Source: Azospirillum doebereinerae
GTDB taxonomy: Bacteria > Pseudomonadota > Alphaproteobacteria > Azospirillales > Azospirillaceae
NCBI RefSeq assembly: GCF_003989665.1
Contig: NZ_RZIJ01000013.1
Coordinates: 124,001-188,000 of the forward strand
Direction: 5' to 3'
Length of the DNA: 64,000 nucleotides
A program made the translations under genes and the position numbers. The notes beneath the pieces are model-generated. The model ran no database searches, was not told where the DNA came from, and saw only the letters and a list, made by a program, of their open reading frames with translations. Positions within the stretch are counted from its first letter, which is position 1, and every line of letters starts with the position of its first letter. Below, piece after piece: positions 8,551-16,581 of the stretch.

Positions 8551-9732
8551 ATGAGCCGGCTTCGCTTTTTGCAGATCGACAGGCTCTATCCAGCCTATCT
8601 GCGCCAATTTTATACGGCTCACCAGAATTTGAGGGATGCCTCCTCACAGATCCAACAGGCTGCACTTGCCAACGACCACGCCGACGCCGTTCATCGCATC
8701 GCTTTTCAATTGGAAGAACTGGGATACGATGCGCATTGGCTTCCGGGAAACGCCGTTTCCCTTCAAGCCCGCTGGCTTGCCGAAAGCGGTTCCTTTGCCC
8801 GGGGCATGACTCTCCCCGCCCTTGGGGAAGCGGACATGGTGGACGTCGTGCGTCAGCGCATAGACGAAACCGCTCCGGACATCCTCTACATCACCGACAC
8901 GCAGGTCTTCGGCAGCGCAATGGTGCGGCAACTGCGCCGACGCCCCTCGCTCGTTGCGGGCTTCCACGCCTCTTATGTCAGTCCCGACCTCGATCTTTCG
9001 GCCTTCGATCTTATCCTGTCGCCGCTTGACGGTCTGCGCGACGCCGCAACCCGGATCCACGGGGCCAAGGCGTCGGCTTTCTTCATGCCCGGTTTCCCAC
9101 GCCGCCTGCTCGACAGGGCAGAGCCGGTCGCCCGCGTGCACGACGTCTTCTTTTCCGGCCAATGCACCGCAAGTCAGCACCCCCGCCGCAACCGGCTGCT
9201 GGCCACGGTCGCGGCGCATGCCGAACACGCTGGGTACAACTATCACTTCTGCCTATCCGGCGATATTTCCATCCTGCCTTCGCCGCTGCGCGACGGTTGC
9301 CGGCCGCCGGTCTACGGAAACGCGATGCTCCAGGGCCTGCGCAGCGCCCGGATCGCGTTCGACGCCCGTGGAGAGATCACCCTCGGGCAGCCGGGCTTGG
9401 CTGGCACCATAGATCTCGCGGGACGCCAAACGGCAAACATGCGGATATTCGAGGCGACGGGTTGCGGCGCCATGCTGTTGACCGAACCCTTTGATAATCT
9501 TCCCGAATTCTTCCGTGCGGGTTACGAGGTAGAAACCTACGGCTCGGAAGAGGAACTGATCGACAAAATCACCTATTACACAAATCATCCTGAGGAGCGC
9601 GATGCCATCGCCAGCCGGGGGCAGGAGCGTTGCCTGAAGGATCATTCCCTTGAACAGCGGGCGATCGGTTTCGACCGGCTGATGCGCGCAGCACTGGACG
9701 GCCGTTTCCCAAAGGCCTCCGGTCACCAATAA
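8551..9732 (+). CDS. CgeB-like glycosyltransferase
   Basis: Protein of 393 residues. The N-terminus (SRLRFLQIDRLYPAY) and the C-terminal half (TANMRIFEATGCGAMLLTEPFDNLPEFF, then EEELIDKITYYTNHPEERDAIASRGQER) match the CgeB-like/Glyco_trans_1_2 pattern of GT-B transferases. The probable role is sugar transfer to a glycan or protein. A short 5' remnant of a very similar gene lies at 20314-20433, and another CgeB-like module forms the N-terminal half of the protein at 37.8 kb. The gene starts with ATG behind GGCAGGGG. Confidence 0.8.
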   Translation: MSRLRFLQIDRLYPAYLRQFYTAHQNLRDASSQIQQAALANDHADAVHRIAFQLEELGYDAHWLPGNAVSLQARWLAESGSFARGMTLPALGEADMVDVVRQRIDETAPDILYITDTQVFGSAMVRQLRRRPSLVAGFHASYVSPDLDLSAFDLILSPLDGLRDAATRIHGAKASAFFMPGFPRRLLDRAEPVARVHDVFFSGQCTASQHPRRNRLLATVAAHAEHAGYNYHFCLSGDISILPSPLRDGCRPPVYGNAMLQGLRSARIAFDARGEITLGQPGLAGTIDLAGRQTANMRIFEATGCGAMLLTEPFDNLPEFFRAGYEVETYGSEEELIDKITYYTNHPEERDAIASRGQERCLKDHSLEQRAIGFDRLMRAALDGRFPKASGHQ

Positions 9733-9993
9733 GCAAGCCGTTTCATGCCTGTGTCGGATCCATGCGCTCTCCCGCTGGCGTCTGCCGCCGCCGGATTGAA
9801 AAGGAACGATGCCTTCCGTTCCAGAAGAGCAGCATCGGCGTTCGCTTCGATGATCCTGCAAACTCCTGCGACGGATGGCTTGATCGCGCCGACGGGCTGC
9901 TGGCATGATGCGCGCAACGTCCTTCCCGGAAGGGTGCGATGACGCTGGCGAACGTGCAGGGCAGCCCTTTGTGGGTGGGAAACGGACATCTGG

Positions 9994-11262
9994 ATGACCA
10001 AAGGCACGGCCATGCCCTCCGGCGATACTGACAGCAGCCCGGACGCCAGCATCTCCCAGGATGTCGTGCAGCGTTGGCGTGAGGCCATCCGCCGGGACAC
10101 CTTCTGCAATTATCACCACCAGATGGGCGTGGCCCTCCTCGCCCAGGGGGAACGCGCACCCGCTCTGGCCGCGTTTGAACGGGCCGTGGCAACGGATCCC
10201 CAGCGTTTCTCGTCCGCGCGGCATCTCGCCCGCCTCCTGGTCGACGATGGCCAGCCGGACCGCGCGCGCGTGGTCCTTGAACAGGCCCGCGCGCATGATC
10301 CCGCCGCCGATGCACTGGCGCTGGTCGAGGACGCGGACGATGCCTTCGATGCTGGAAAGGTGGACCAGGCGATCGCGCTTATGCGGGAGGCGCTTGCCAT
10401 GAGCGCGCAGGCCGCGGCCCATAGGCCGGACAGCCTCGTCAAGCTTGCCGGGGAATTGCGGAATCGCGATCACCTTGACGAGGCGCTCCGATGGTGCGAC
10501 CTCGCGACCCCCTCCGCGCAGGATCGTGGGCACTTTCACTACCAGCGTGGCCTGATCCTTATGACGCAGGGGCGTCATGACGAGGCTGAGAGCGAGGTCC
10601 GTGCCGCGATCCTTGCGGCGCCCGAGCGGACGCCCGCCCGGTTCCTTCTCGGCCACTACTCCCGAATTGGGCTCGAACTGGACGCCGCGCTCGAGTTTTA
10701 CGGCCAGGTTCGGGACAGCAGCGATCCCATGCGGCTCTGGGCCGGCCTGATGACCGCGTATACGCTTCTGTTGGCAGGCCGTCGCGGCGAAGCGATGGCA
10801 GCCTGCGAGGCGGTGCGCCTGCTTGATCCCGGTTTTGCGTGGGTCGCCGTTTATCGTGGCCTGACCCATCTTGCCATGGACTCCTTCGAAAAGGCGGCCG
10901 CGGATTTTGAGGAGGGTTCCAGGCACCTTCCAAATTACATGCTGCCGCGTTTGGCCTCCGGCATCCTCAAGATTGCTCAAGGCTGTTTCCGCGAAGCGCT
11001 CGACGATCTTCCCGACCAAGCCGGGGATCTCAATAATCTAGCGCTGGGCCGTCTCGGGCGGGCTCTTGCCTTGCTCGGGTTGGGAGAGGTTGCGGAAGCC
11101 GACCAACTGATCCGCAAGGCTCTGGCCGAAGAGCGACTCTTGATTGCGGCATCGCTCCGGCTGCTCGGACGGCATGGCGAGGCGCTGGGGCCTCTGTTGT
11201 CCGCAGCCGGATACAGCGAATTGATGGGGAATGCCGCACGGCCTAGCACCAACGCTTCCTAA
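9994..11262 (+). CDS. TPR-repeat protein
   Basis: Protein of about 422 residues built of tetratricopeptide-like helical repeats throughout, for example YHHQMGVALLAQGERAPALAAFERAV, FHYQRGLILMTQGRHDEAESEVRAAI and WVAVYRGLTHLAMDSFEKAAADFEEG. There is no catalytic domain and no membrane segment, so it is probably a scaffold or acceptor-binding protein for the glycosylation machinery; TPR units are fused to transferases elsewhere in this window. An in-frame ATG at 10012 has a better-placed AAAGG and may be the true start. Confidence 0.8.
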   Translation: MTKGTAMPSGDTDSSPDASISQDVVQRWREAIRRDTFCNYHHQMGVALLAQGERAPALAAFERAVATDPQRFSSARHLARLLVDDGQPDRARVVLEQARAHDPAADALALVEDADDAFDAGKVDQAIALMREALAMSAQAAAHRPDSLVKLAGELRNRDHLDEALRWCDLATPSAQDRGHFHYQRGLILMTQGRHDEAESEVRAAILAAPERTPARFLLGHYSRIGLELDAALEFYGQVRDSSDPMRLWAGLMTAYTLLLAGRRGEAMAACEAVRLLDPGFAWVAVYRGLTHLAMDSFEKAAADFEEGSRHLPNYMLPRLASGILKIAQGCFREALDDLPDQAGDLNNLALGRLGRALALLGLGEVAEADQLIRKALAEERLLIAASLRLLGRHGEALGPLLSAAGYSELMGNAARPSTNAS

Positions 11263-11402
11263 CCGTTTTTCCACAACGGCACGCTCTGGATTCGCATGAT
11301 GTTCGGCTTGGCTTCCGCATCATGGCGGCGACGGTCGGAAACGGTGGTGTTCGGACTCCCGCAAGGAAATGCCGTTGCTCCAGGTCGATGATGCCCTCGC
11401 TC

Positions 11403-11445
11403 CCCGGCAGGCTGGCGATGCGGTGACCGTCGCCAGCCTGCCGGG
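11403..11445. terminator. Strong 16-bp hairpin after the TPR gene
   Basis: CCCGGCAGGCTGGCGA (11403-11418) and its exact reverse complement (11430-11445) flank an 11-nt loop. It sits in a gene-free stretch downstream of the TPR gene. There is no long T-run right after it on either strand, so it may be a processing or pausing hairpin, or part of a mobile remnant, rather than a classical Rho-independent terminator. Confidence 0.5.
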
Positions 11446-11557
11446 AGAGGTCCGCTTTCAATTTTCGAGCTTGGCGCTGACCGGTGTTCTGAGCCGAAGA
11501 GTGTCGACGGGGCGCTTCGCCCGACAGGTCGCCGTCAGAGAAGGGGCGGAAAAACGG

Positions 11558-11755
11558 CGAAAAGACATTTGTTTACCTTTCTGGCCAACAATGTCGCGGG
11601 CGTTTCGATGTCCCGTCCAAGCACATCCGCTTGTCGTCGCCGATGAGCAGCCCGGAGGTTTGAACAAGGGTGCGGTGTTTACAGACAGGTCTTTCCTGTA
11701 GAGCCGGGGGATGCCTTCCGATGGGAAACCAATGTGGCGCGAAGTGACTAGGAAG
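11558..11755 (+). pseudogene. Decayed 5' remnant of a GT4 gene and its leader
   Basis: This stretch resembles the leader and first codons of the GT4 gene at 7095. Both have AAAAGA followed by TTTACCTTT, then a CCCGTCCA block, then GGTGTTTACAGxCAGGT. Translated, the remnant reads CGVYRQV...DAFRWE against GVYRQV...GAFQYE in the intact gene. It has no start codon and soon runs into stop codons, so only the front end survives. This indicates that a transferase unit was duplicated here and lost. The rest of 11263-11763 holds a strong hairpin and no gene. Confidence 0.6.
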
Positions 11756-11763
11756 AGGAAGTG

Positions 11764-12517
11764 ATGGGGATTTTCAGTGGTCCTTACGCCAGCCTTGCGG
11801 TAGCCGAGGCGCGCTCTCAACGATACGACGATGACCGAATCGTTTCCAGATTGGTGGAAACGCGGCTGGCAAGCCTCCAATGGGAAGGGATGCTTCACCC
11901 TCTGCACCAGCAACTTGCGGCAGCTCTCCTGGCGGGCGCGCTGCGTGGAGGTTCGGCTGAAAAGCCGTTGCGCGTCTGCGACTTCGGCGGCGGTTTGGGA
12001 GCCGCCTATACGATTCTGGACGCGATTCTGGGACCCAGCATCGAACTCGAATGGGATGTCGTCGAAACGCCTGCCATGGCACGCGCCGGGAGCGCACAAT
12101 TCGCCCAGAAAGGTCTGCGCTTTTACGAATCGATCGACGCTTTGGGAGACAGGGAACACGATGTCATCATCGTGTCGGGCGTATTCCAGTATCTGCCCGA
12201 ACCGATGGAAAACCTTTGCGCAGCTTGCCTGCCGGCCTCATCACCATATGGTCGTGAACCGCTTTCCGATCCGCGAGGGCAGCGAAGAGGTCTTGGAGGA
12301 TGCGTGCCTCGTTCAGGATATGACGCTCATCGAAAACGGCATGTTTGTGCCTCATTGGGGCTTCTCTCGACAACGCTGGCGAACCGTTTTTGGCACCACC
12401 CATGACACCGTCTATCATTGGACGGATGGCTTCAATGGATGGCATTCGCTCGACGACGGCAGTGAAATGCGGTTCATCGGCCTTTTGCTCGCTCGACACC
12501 CCTCTTCTTCAGCTTGA
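11764..12517 (+). pseudogene. TIGR04325-type methyltransferase, frameshifted
   Basis: The first part (about 155 codons) reads as a putative methyltransferase of the TIGR04325 type: LRVCDFGGGLGAAYTILDAI, EWDVVETPAMARAG, HDVIIVSGVFQYLPEPMENL. Near 12215-12245 the frame is lost. The continuation, with HHHMVVNRFPIREGS and a normal C-terminus ending in FIGLLLARH, lies one frame over. A single-base insertion (or loss of two) would explain this; a sequencing error cannot be excluded. An AGGAAGAGG ribosome-binding site precedes the ATG. The gene lies between a dead GT4 stub and a worn cupin gene, so a real inactivating mutation is plausible. Confidence 0.7.
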
Positions 12518-12528
12518 ACCGCCAAATT

Positions 12529-12945
12529 ATGATCGAAACGGTCGAACACCAGGAAAAAGCCCTGGAAACCCTCGCTCTTGCGGTGTCCGCGAGCCTGGGA
12601 ACCGCCGCCCAGCTTTTCCAGCGGCCTGGCTTCATGCGCCAACAAGCAGGAAAGACGATCGTGCCGCATGATCACAATCCATCGGGTTGCGAATTCGGCT
12701 GCAACCAGAAGGCCCTTCTGTTGATGCGTGGAGTTTTGCGTGTGGATTTCTGCGAGGACGATCAGGCATGCAGGTACAGCCCCCTCCCTGCTGCGCGCAA
12801 TGTTTCTCCGCTGGTCTCGGGCGGGCATGATGTTCGGGTGATTGAGGATATCGGGATGAAGGCGCTGATGCGACGCGAAACGGGCGGATCGCAACCGACC
12901 ATGCGGTGGTTGGCGGTTCATGGATGCGAGGGGATGGGGGTATGA
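12529..12945 (+). CDS. Cupin-like protein, probably decaying
   Basis: About 138 residues, starting at MIETVEH. It is a diverged relative of the cupin at 58896-59330: both share a VxPHxHNP-type metal-binding segment, a (R/G)GxLRVDF strand and a xSGGH.... EDIxM block. Between and after these blocks the sequence no longer aligns well, and the last 30 residues look unlike the paralogue, which suggests relaxed selection. Cupins of this kind in glycan clusters may isomerise or bind sugar nucleotides; no specific reaction can be claimed. Its stop overlaps the next ATG (ATGA). Confidence 0.5.
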   Translation: MIETVEHQEKALETLALAVSASLGTAAQLFQRPGFMRQQAGKTIVPHDHNPSGCEFGCNQKALLLMRGVLRVDFCEDDQACRYSPLPAARNVSPLVSGGHDVRVIEDIGMKALMRRETGGSQPTMRWLAVHGCEGMGV

Positions 12946-13568
12946 GGATTTTGGCGCTTGGCGCGCATGCCGACGATGTCGAACTGGGATGCGGCGGCAG
13001 CTTGCTGCGCTGGGCTGCGGAAGGGCATGAGATCGTCCTCTATGTGGCTACGGATTCCGCCTATGCGGACCCCGATGGCAGGCCCGTCCGCACCGCCAAA
13101 GCGGCGGCGCGCGAGGCGGAAGCCTCCGCCCGCCGCTTGGGTGCCCAACTGGTGATCGCTCCCTTTCGAGCTTTGGAACTCACCTTCGCGGAGCCGCTGA
13201 ACACGGCACTGGCAGCGCTGTTCGAAGAGGTGCGGCCGGATCTGGCGTTGGTGCACCACAGCGCTGATACCCATCCCGACCACCGCGCCCTGTCTCTGGC
13301 CACGTCGCACGCCAGCCGTCGCTGTCACCGCCTGCTCGGCTATGCCAGCAACTGGTATGTAAGCCCCGAGGTCTTCGATCCCAGGATGTCGGTGGACATA
13401 TCGGAGACGCTTGAGGAAAAGCTGGCGCTGATCGAACTCTTCGAGTCCGAGAACGGACGAACCGGCGGCGTCTGGCAGGAACACGCGCGCGCTCTGGCCG
13501 CAGTCCAGGGACGGCGCTGCGGTGTGCGTTACGCGGAAGCCTTTCAAGTCGTCAAATATCGTCTTTAG
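12942..13568 (+). CDS. PIG-L/LmbE family deacetylase
   Basis: Protein of about 208 residues starting at MRILALGAHADDVELGCGG, the zinc-binding AHxDD motif of the family (Ala in place of the usual Pro). The second motif HHSADTHPDHRAL supplies the HxDH residues. PIG-L enzymes remove N-acetyl groups from GlcNAc-type sugars or related amides. Here it would trim an acetamido sugar of the surface glycan. The start overlaps the stop of the cupin-like gene. A longer frame beginning at 12906 is rejected because the family motif begins at residue 2 from this ATG. Confidence 0.88.
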   Translation: MRILALGAHADDVELGCGGSLLRWAAEGHEIVLYVATDSAYADPDGRPVRTAKAAAREAEASARRLGAQLVIAPFRALELTFAEPLNTALAALFEEVRPDLALVHHSADTHPDHRALSLATSHASRRCHRLLGYASNWYVSPEVFDPRMSVDISETLEEKLALIELFESENGRTGGVWQEHARALAAVQGRRCGVRYAEAFQVVKYRL

Positions 13569-13592
13569 ACCGAGCCGGTGGAGCCTTCTGCA

Positions 13593-14582
13593 ATGGCCCA
13601 ATACCCCATCACGTTGTCGGACGGCCTTGAGACGATCGCCGCGTCTCTTCAGGAGATCTTCCATACCCGGACACGCCAGGACACGATGCGCCATGCGCTG
13701 ATGCTTCTCGATGCGATCGCGCGCCACGCCGACGGAGACACCGTCACCGTCATGACCAAGAACGGGGCGCTCGATCTCTATTTGCCTGCCGATCCCTTGC
13801 TCAAACTGGTTCGGGACAATGAGCGCCTGCGGAACCGCCATGCCGGAGAGCGCTGCTTCATCGTGGCGAGCGGCCCGAGCCTGAAGCGGATCGACCTGAA
13901 AGCCCTGGCTGGGGAAACGGTGATTACCCTGTCGCGCGGGTATTCGCATCCCGATTTCGACGCCATCGCACCGCGTTACCACTGCGTAACGCGCATTTTC
14001 CGTGAGCACTTGAGCGATACTAAGATCAGAGATTTCTTTATTGATATGGATAGAAGAATTGGTTCTGCTGAGTTATTCTTAAGCACATCGGAAGAACCGA
14101 TTGTCCGGGAGAATGGAATTTTTTTGGGGCGTACTATGCATTACCTGCATCAACTGGACGATGTGCCTGTCCCTGTGGATGGCCGGATGTATGATCTTTG
14201 CCGTTGCCTCCCCAGCGTCCAGTCCGTTCCCGTGCTTGGGCTGATGATTGCAATGTATATGGGTTTCCAGGACATCTATCTGCTAGGTGTCGATCACGAT
14301 GAGGTTTGGACACGGACCTACTATTATGCCCATGAGCCAAGCTTCAAGTTCGTTGATCCTTCGGTCGGAGCGAACGGCGAGGTCGTAACGACGACATACG
14401 ACCTCTTGCAGAACTATGCGGTTCTGTGGCGAGAGTACCGGCGGTGCCGAATGATGGCCGAAAGGAACGGGTGCCGCATCTACAACGCATCGCCAGAAAG
14501 CGCGCTGGATGAATTTGAGAGAGTGGATTTCGGCGGGTTGATGCTCTCGCCCTCCCCCCGCCTCCTCGTGCAGGAATCATAA
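13593..14582 (+). CDS. DUF115 (Maf-like) protein with RHH-like N-terminus
   Basis: About 329 residues. Residues 85-300 are a DUF115/MptE-like domain: GERCFIVASGPSLKRIDLKAL (the GPSL nucleotide-binding loop), ITLSRGYSHPDFDAIAPRYHC, and MIAMYMGFQDIYLLGVDHDE. DUF115 proteins include Maf factors implicated in transfer of pseudaminic or legionaminic acid to flagellin. Residues 1-65 resemble a ribbon-helix-helix segment (short strand ITLSD, two helices, then VTVMTKNGALDLYL); the paralogue at 47290 has the same layout. ATG 13593 follows GGAG; a GTG at 13578 is an alternative. An AT-rich patch at about 14010-14130 stands out. Confidence 0.82.
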   Translation: MAQYPITLSDGLETIAASLQEIFHTRTRQDTMRHALMLLDAIARHADGDTVTVMTKNGALDLYLPADPLLKLVRDNERLRNRHAGERCFIVASGPSLKRIDLKALAGETVITLSRGYSHPDFDAIAPRYHCVTRIFREHLSDTKIRDFFIDMDRRIGSAELFLSTSEEPIVRENGIFLGRTMHYLHQLDDVPVPVDGRMYDLCRCLPSVQSVPVLGLMIAMYMGFQDIYLLGVDHDEVWTRTYYYAHEPSFKFVDPSVGANGEVVTTTYDLLQNYAVLWREYRRCRMMAERNGCRIYNASPESALDEFERVDFGGLMLSPSPRLLVQES

Positions 14583-14585
14583 GGC

Positions 14586-15527
14586 ATGCTGAAGATGGAA
14601 GCACTCCAGACGCTTTCGAGCGAACCGCGCCCGGCATCCGATCCGACGTTGATCGGGCGCCCCTTTTCTGTCTTCAACATCGAGTTGACCAACCGTTGCC
14701 CCTTCAAATGCGTCATGTGCGCCCGGACCAACAACATGACGCGCCCGCAGGGCGTGATGGATTTCGCCTTGTTCCGGAAGATCATCGACGAGTATGTGGA
14801 GGCAAATCCGAAACGCGCGGCATCGTCGGAATGCTGGCTCCACCATTTCGGAGAGAGCCTCGTCCATCCGGACTTCGATCGTTTCATCGCTTATGCCTCG
14901 GCCCGTGGCGTATTCACGGCGCTGTCGCTGAATCCCTTGGTGCTCAAGCGGCCCTTGGCATTGGCGCTGCTGCGCGCCGATCCCGGCAAGCTCTATTTCT
15001 CGCTCGATGGCCATGACGACGCGTCGTTCGAGAAAATCCGCGGCGTCAAGGACGCCTATGAGCCGTCCGTCCGGAATCTCCTGAATTTCCTGGCTCTGAA
15101 GAAATCCTTCGGATCGAAAACTCAGATTTTTGTCTCGATGATACATTTCGGCCTTAACGCAGACAGCATCAACCGGATGCGTGAACACTGGTCAAATATG
15201 GATGGAGTCGATCATTTTCTGGATAAGGAGTTCATCACTTGGGATGGTAATGCGCAGGATGTCAAAAATCTGAACGAGCATGGCCCGGTGCCACAGAAAG
15301 ACCATGTGACCTGCCAGTTTCCCTGGGACAAGATGACGGTGACCTGGGATGGGGACGTGGTGCCCTGCTGCTACGATTACGACAAGCGTTATGTCTTGGG
15401 CAATGCGTCCCAACAGTCTCTGTCCGAGATATGGAACGGTGAACCGATGCGACACTTGCGCCGGGAGTTTCTTGATAATCAAGTTGATAACCCTTTGTGC
15501 CGGAACTGCGAGTATCTTCGGGCCTGA
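14586..15527 (+). CDS. Radical SAM protein with SPASM domain
   Basis: Protein of 313 residues. C38-PFK-C42-VM-C45 is the CxxxCxxC site for the radical-SAM [4Fe-4S] cluster. The C-terminal part, CQFPWDKMTVTWDGDVVPCCYDYD...LGN...SLSEIW...CRNCEYL, is a SPASM-type auxiliary cluster region. Radical SAM/SPASM enzymes catalyse demanding chemistry such as peptide maturation or sugar epimerisation and dehydration. In a glycan cluster a sugar- or acyl-modifying role is likely (inference). It starts four bases after the stop of the DUF115 gene and is surely co-transcribed with it. Confidence 0.9.
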   Translation: MLKMEALQTLSSEPRPASDPTLIGRPFSVFNIELTNRCPFKCVMCARTNNMTRPQGVMDFALFRKIIDEYVEANPKRAASSECWLHHFGESLVHPDFDRFIAYASARGVFTALSLNPLVLKRPLALALLRADPGKLYFSLDGHDDASFEKIRGVKDAYEPSVRNLLNFLALKKSFGSKTQIFVSMIHFGLNADSINRMREHWSNMDGVDHFLDKEFITWDGNAQDVKNLNEHGPVPQKDHVTCQFPWDKMTVTWDGDVVPCCYDYDKRYVLGNASQQSLSEIWNGEPMRHLRREFLDNQVDNPLCRNCEYLRA

Positions 15528-15590
15528 CGCATTGCCGCTGATGACCCGTCGACGGGGACGCCCGTTGAACCGCTTCGTAGAGGATTCTTC

Positions 15591-16574
15591 ATGCCCGTCG
15601 AATTGGACGATCTTACTCCCCTGTTTCGTCAACTGCGCGCCTTGGCTTGGCAGCAACACCGGGAACGCCTGTCGATCGCCGACCGCCAGCTCATGCTGAC
15701 CGCCAGCACGATGAGCGAGGCGCTGCGGGCGCGTCGGCAGATCCGGCATCTCTCCGATGTCGAATTCCAGGTATTCTCGCAGATGGGGGAGGACGGCATC
15801 ATCGAATGGCTGATTCAGAATCTTCCAATCCGCTCCGAATCATTTGTCGAGTTCGGTGTTGAAGACTATAAGGAGAGCAATACTCGCTATCTTCTGCGCC
15901 ACAGGAATTGGAAAGGCTTTGTGATTGATGCCAGCATTCAGAATGTGGAAGAAATCACCAAGGATTCTATTTTCTGGAGACATAGCCTCATCGCGAAATC
16001 TTATTTCATTGATCGAGAAAATATTAACGACATTTTGAAAGAATCTGGGTTTAACGAAGACATCGGCCTTCTCAGCATCGACATAGATGGAAACGACTAT
16101 TGGGTGTTCGACGCGATAGAGACCGTCAAACCGGACATCGTGATTTGTGAATACAACGCGGTCTTCGGCGACCTGCATGCGGTGACGGTTCCGTATGATC
16201 CGGCGTTCCAGCGTCGGATCGCCCATCCATCCTGGCTGTATTTCGGGGCTTCGATCCGGGCGCTCGAAATGGCGGCGGCGCGCAAAGGCTATGTTCTGTT
16301 GGGCAGCAACCTGGCCGGTCACAACGCTTTCTTCGTCCGCGGCGATCTCGCTTCCACCCTGTCCATCGAGGATCGCCGGGCGCGCCCGTCCCTGATCCGC
16401 GAATCCCGCGACGAGGATGGGGCGCTGTCCTATGCGGACGGACTCGATCGCGCGGCGCTGATCCGCGATATGCCGGTTCTGGACCTTGAAACCGGCCAGA
16501 CTGTGGCGTTGGGAAGCTTCGGGGCACTTTACGGCCCTGATTGGCACGCGCGAATTGCCAGCCCGAAGAGCTGA
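15591..16574 (+). CDS. FkbM-like methyltransferase-related protein
   Basis: Protein of 327 residues of a recurrent glycan-cluster type. Landmarks are FSQMGEDGIIEWLIQNLP, SFVEFGVEDYKESNTRYLL, NWKGFVIDAS, LLSIDIDGNDYWVFDAI, VICEYNAVFG and NLAGHNAFFVRGDL. The order resembles FkbM-type SAM enzymes (an E-F-G-V motif I and a D-I-D-G-N-D acidic segment), but I cannot prove catalytic activity. Codons about 95-170 are unusually AT-rich. GAGGA precedes the ATG. It sits between the radical SAM gene and the large GT2 gene on the same strand. Confidence 0.7.
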   Translation: MPVELDDLTPLFRQLRALAWQQHRERLSIADRQLMLTASTMSEALRARRQIRHLSDVEFQVFSQMGEDGIIEWLIQNLPIRSESFVEFGVEDYKESNTRYLLRHRNWKGFVIDASIQNVEEITKDSIFWRHSLIAKSYFIDRENINDILKESGFNEDIGLLSIDIDGNDYWVFDAIETVKPDIVICEYNAVFGDLHAVTVPYDPAFQRRIAHPSWLYFGASIRALEMAAARKGYVLLGSNLAGHNAFFVRGDLASTLSIEDRRARPSLIRESRDEDGALSYADGLDRAALIRDMPVLDLETGQTVALGSFGALYGPDWHARIASPKS

Positions 16575-16581
16575 ACCGCAT

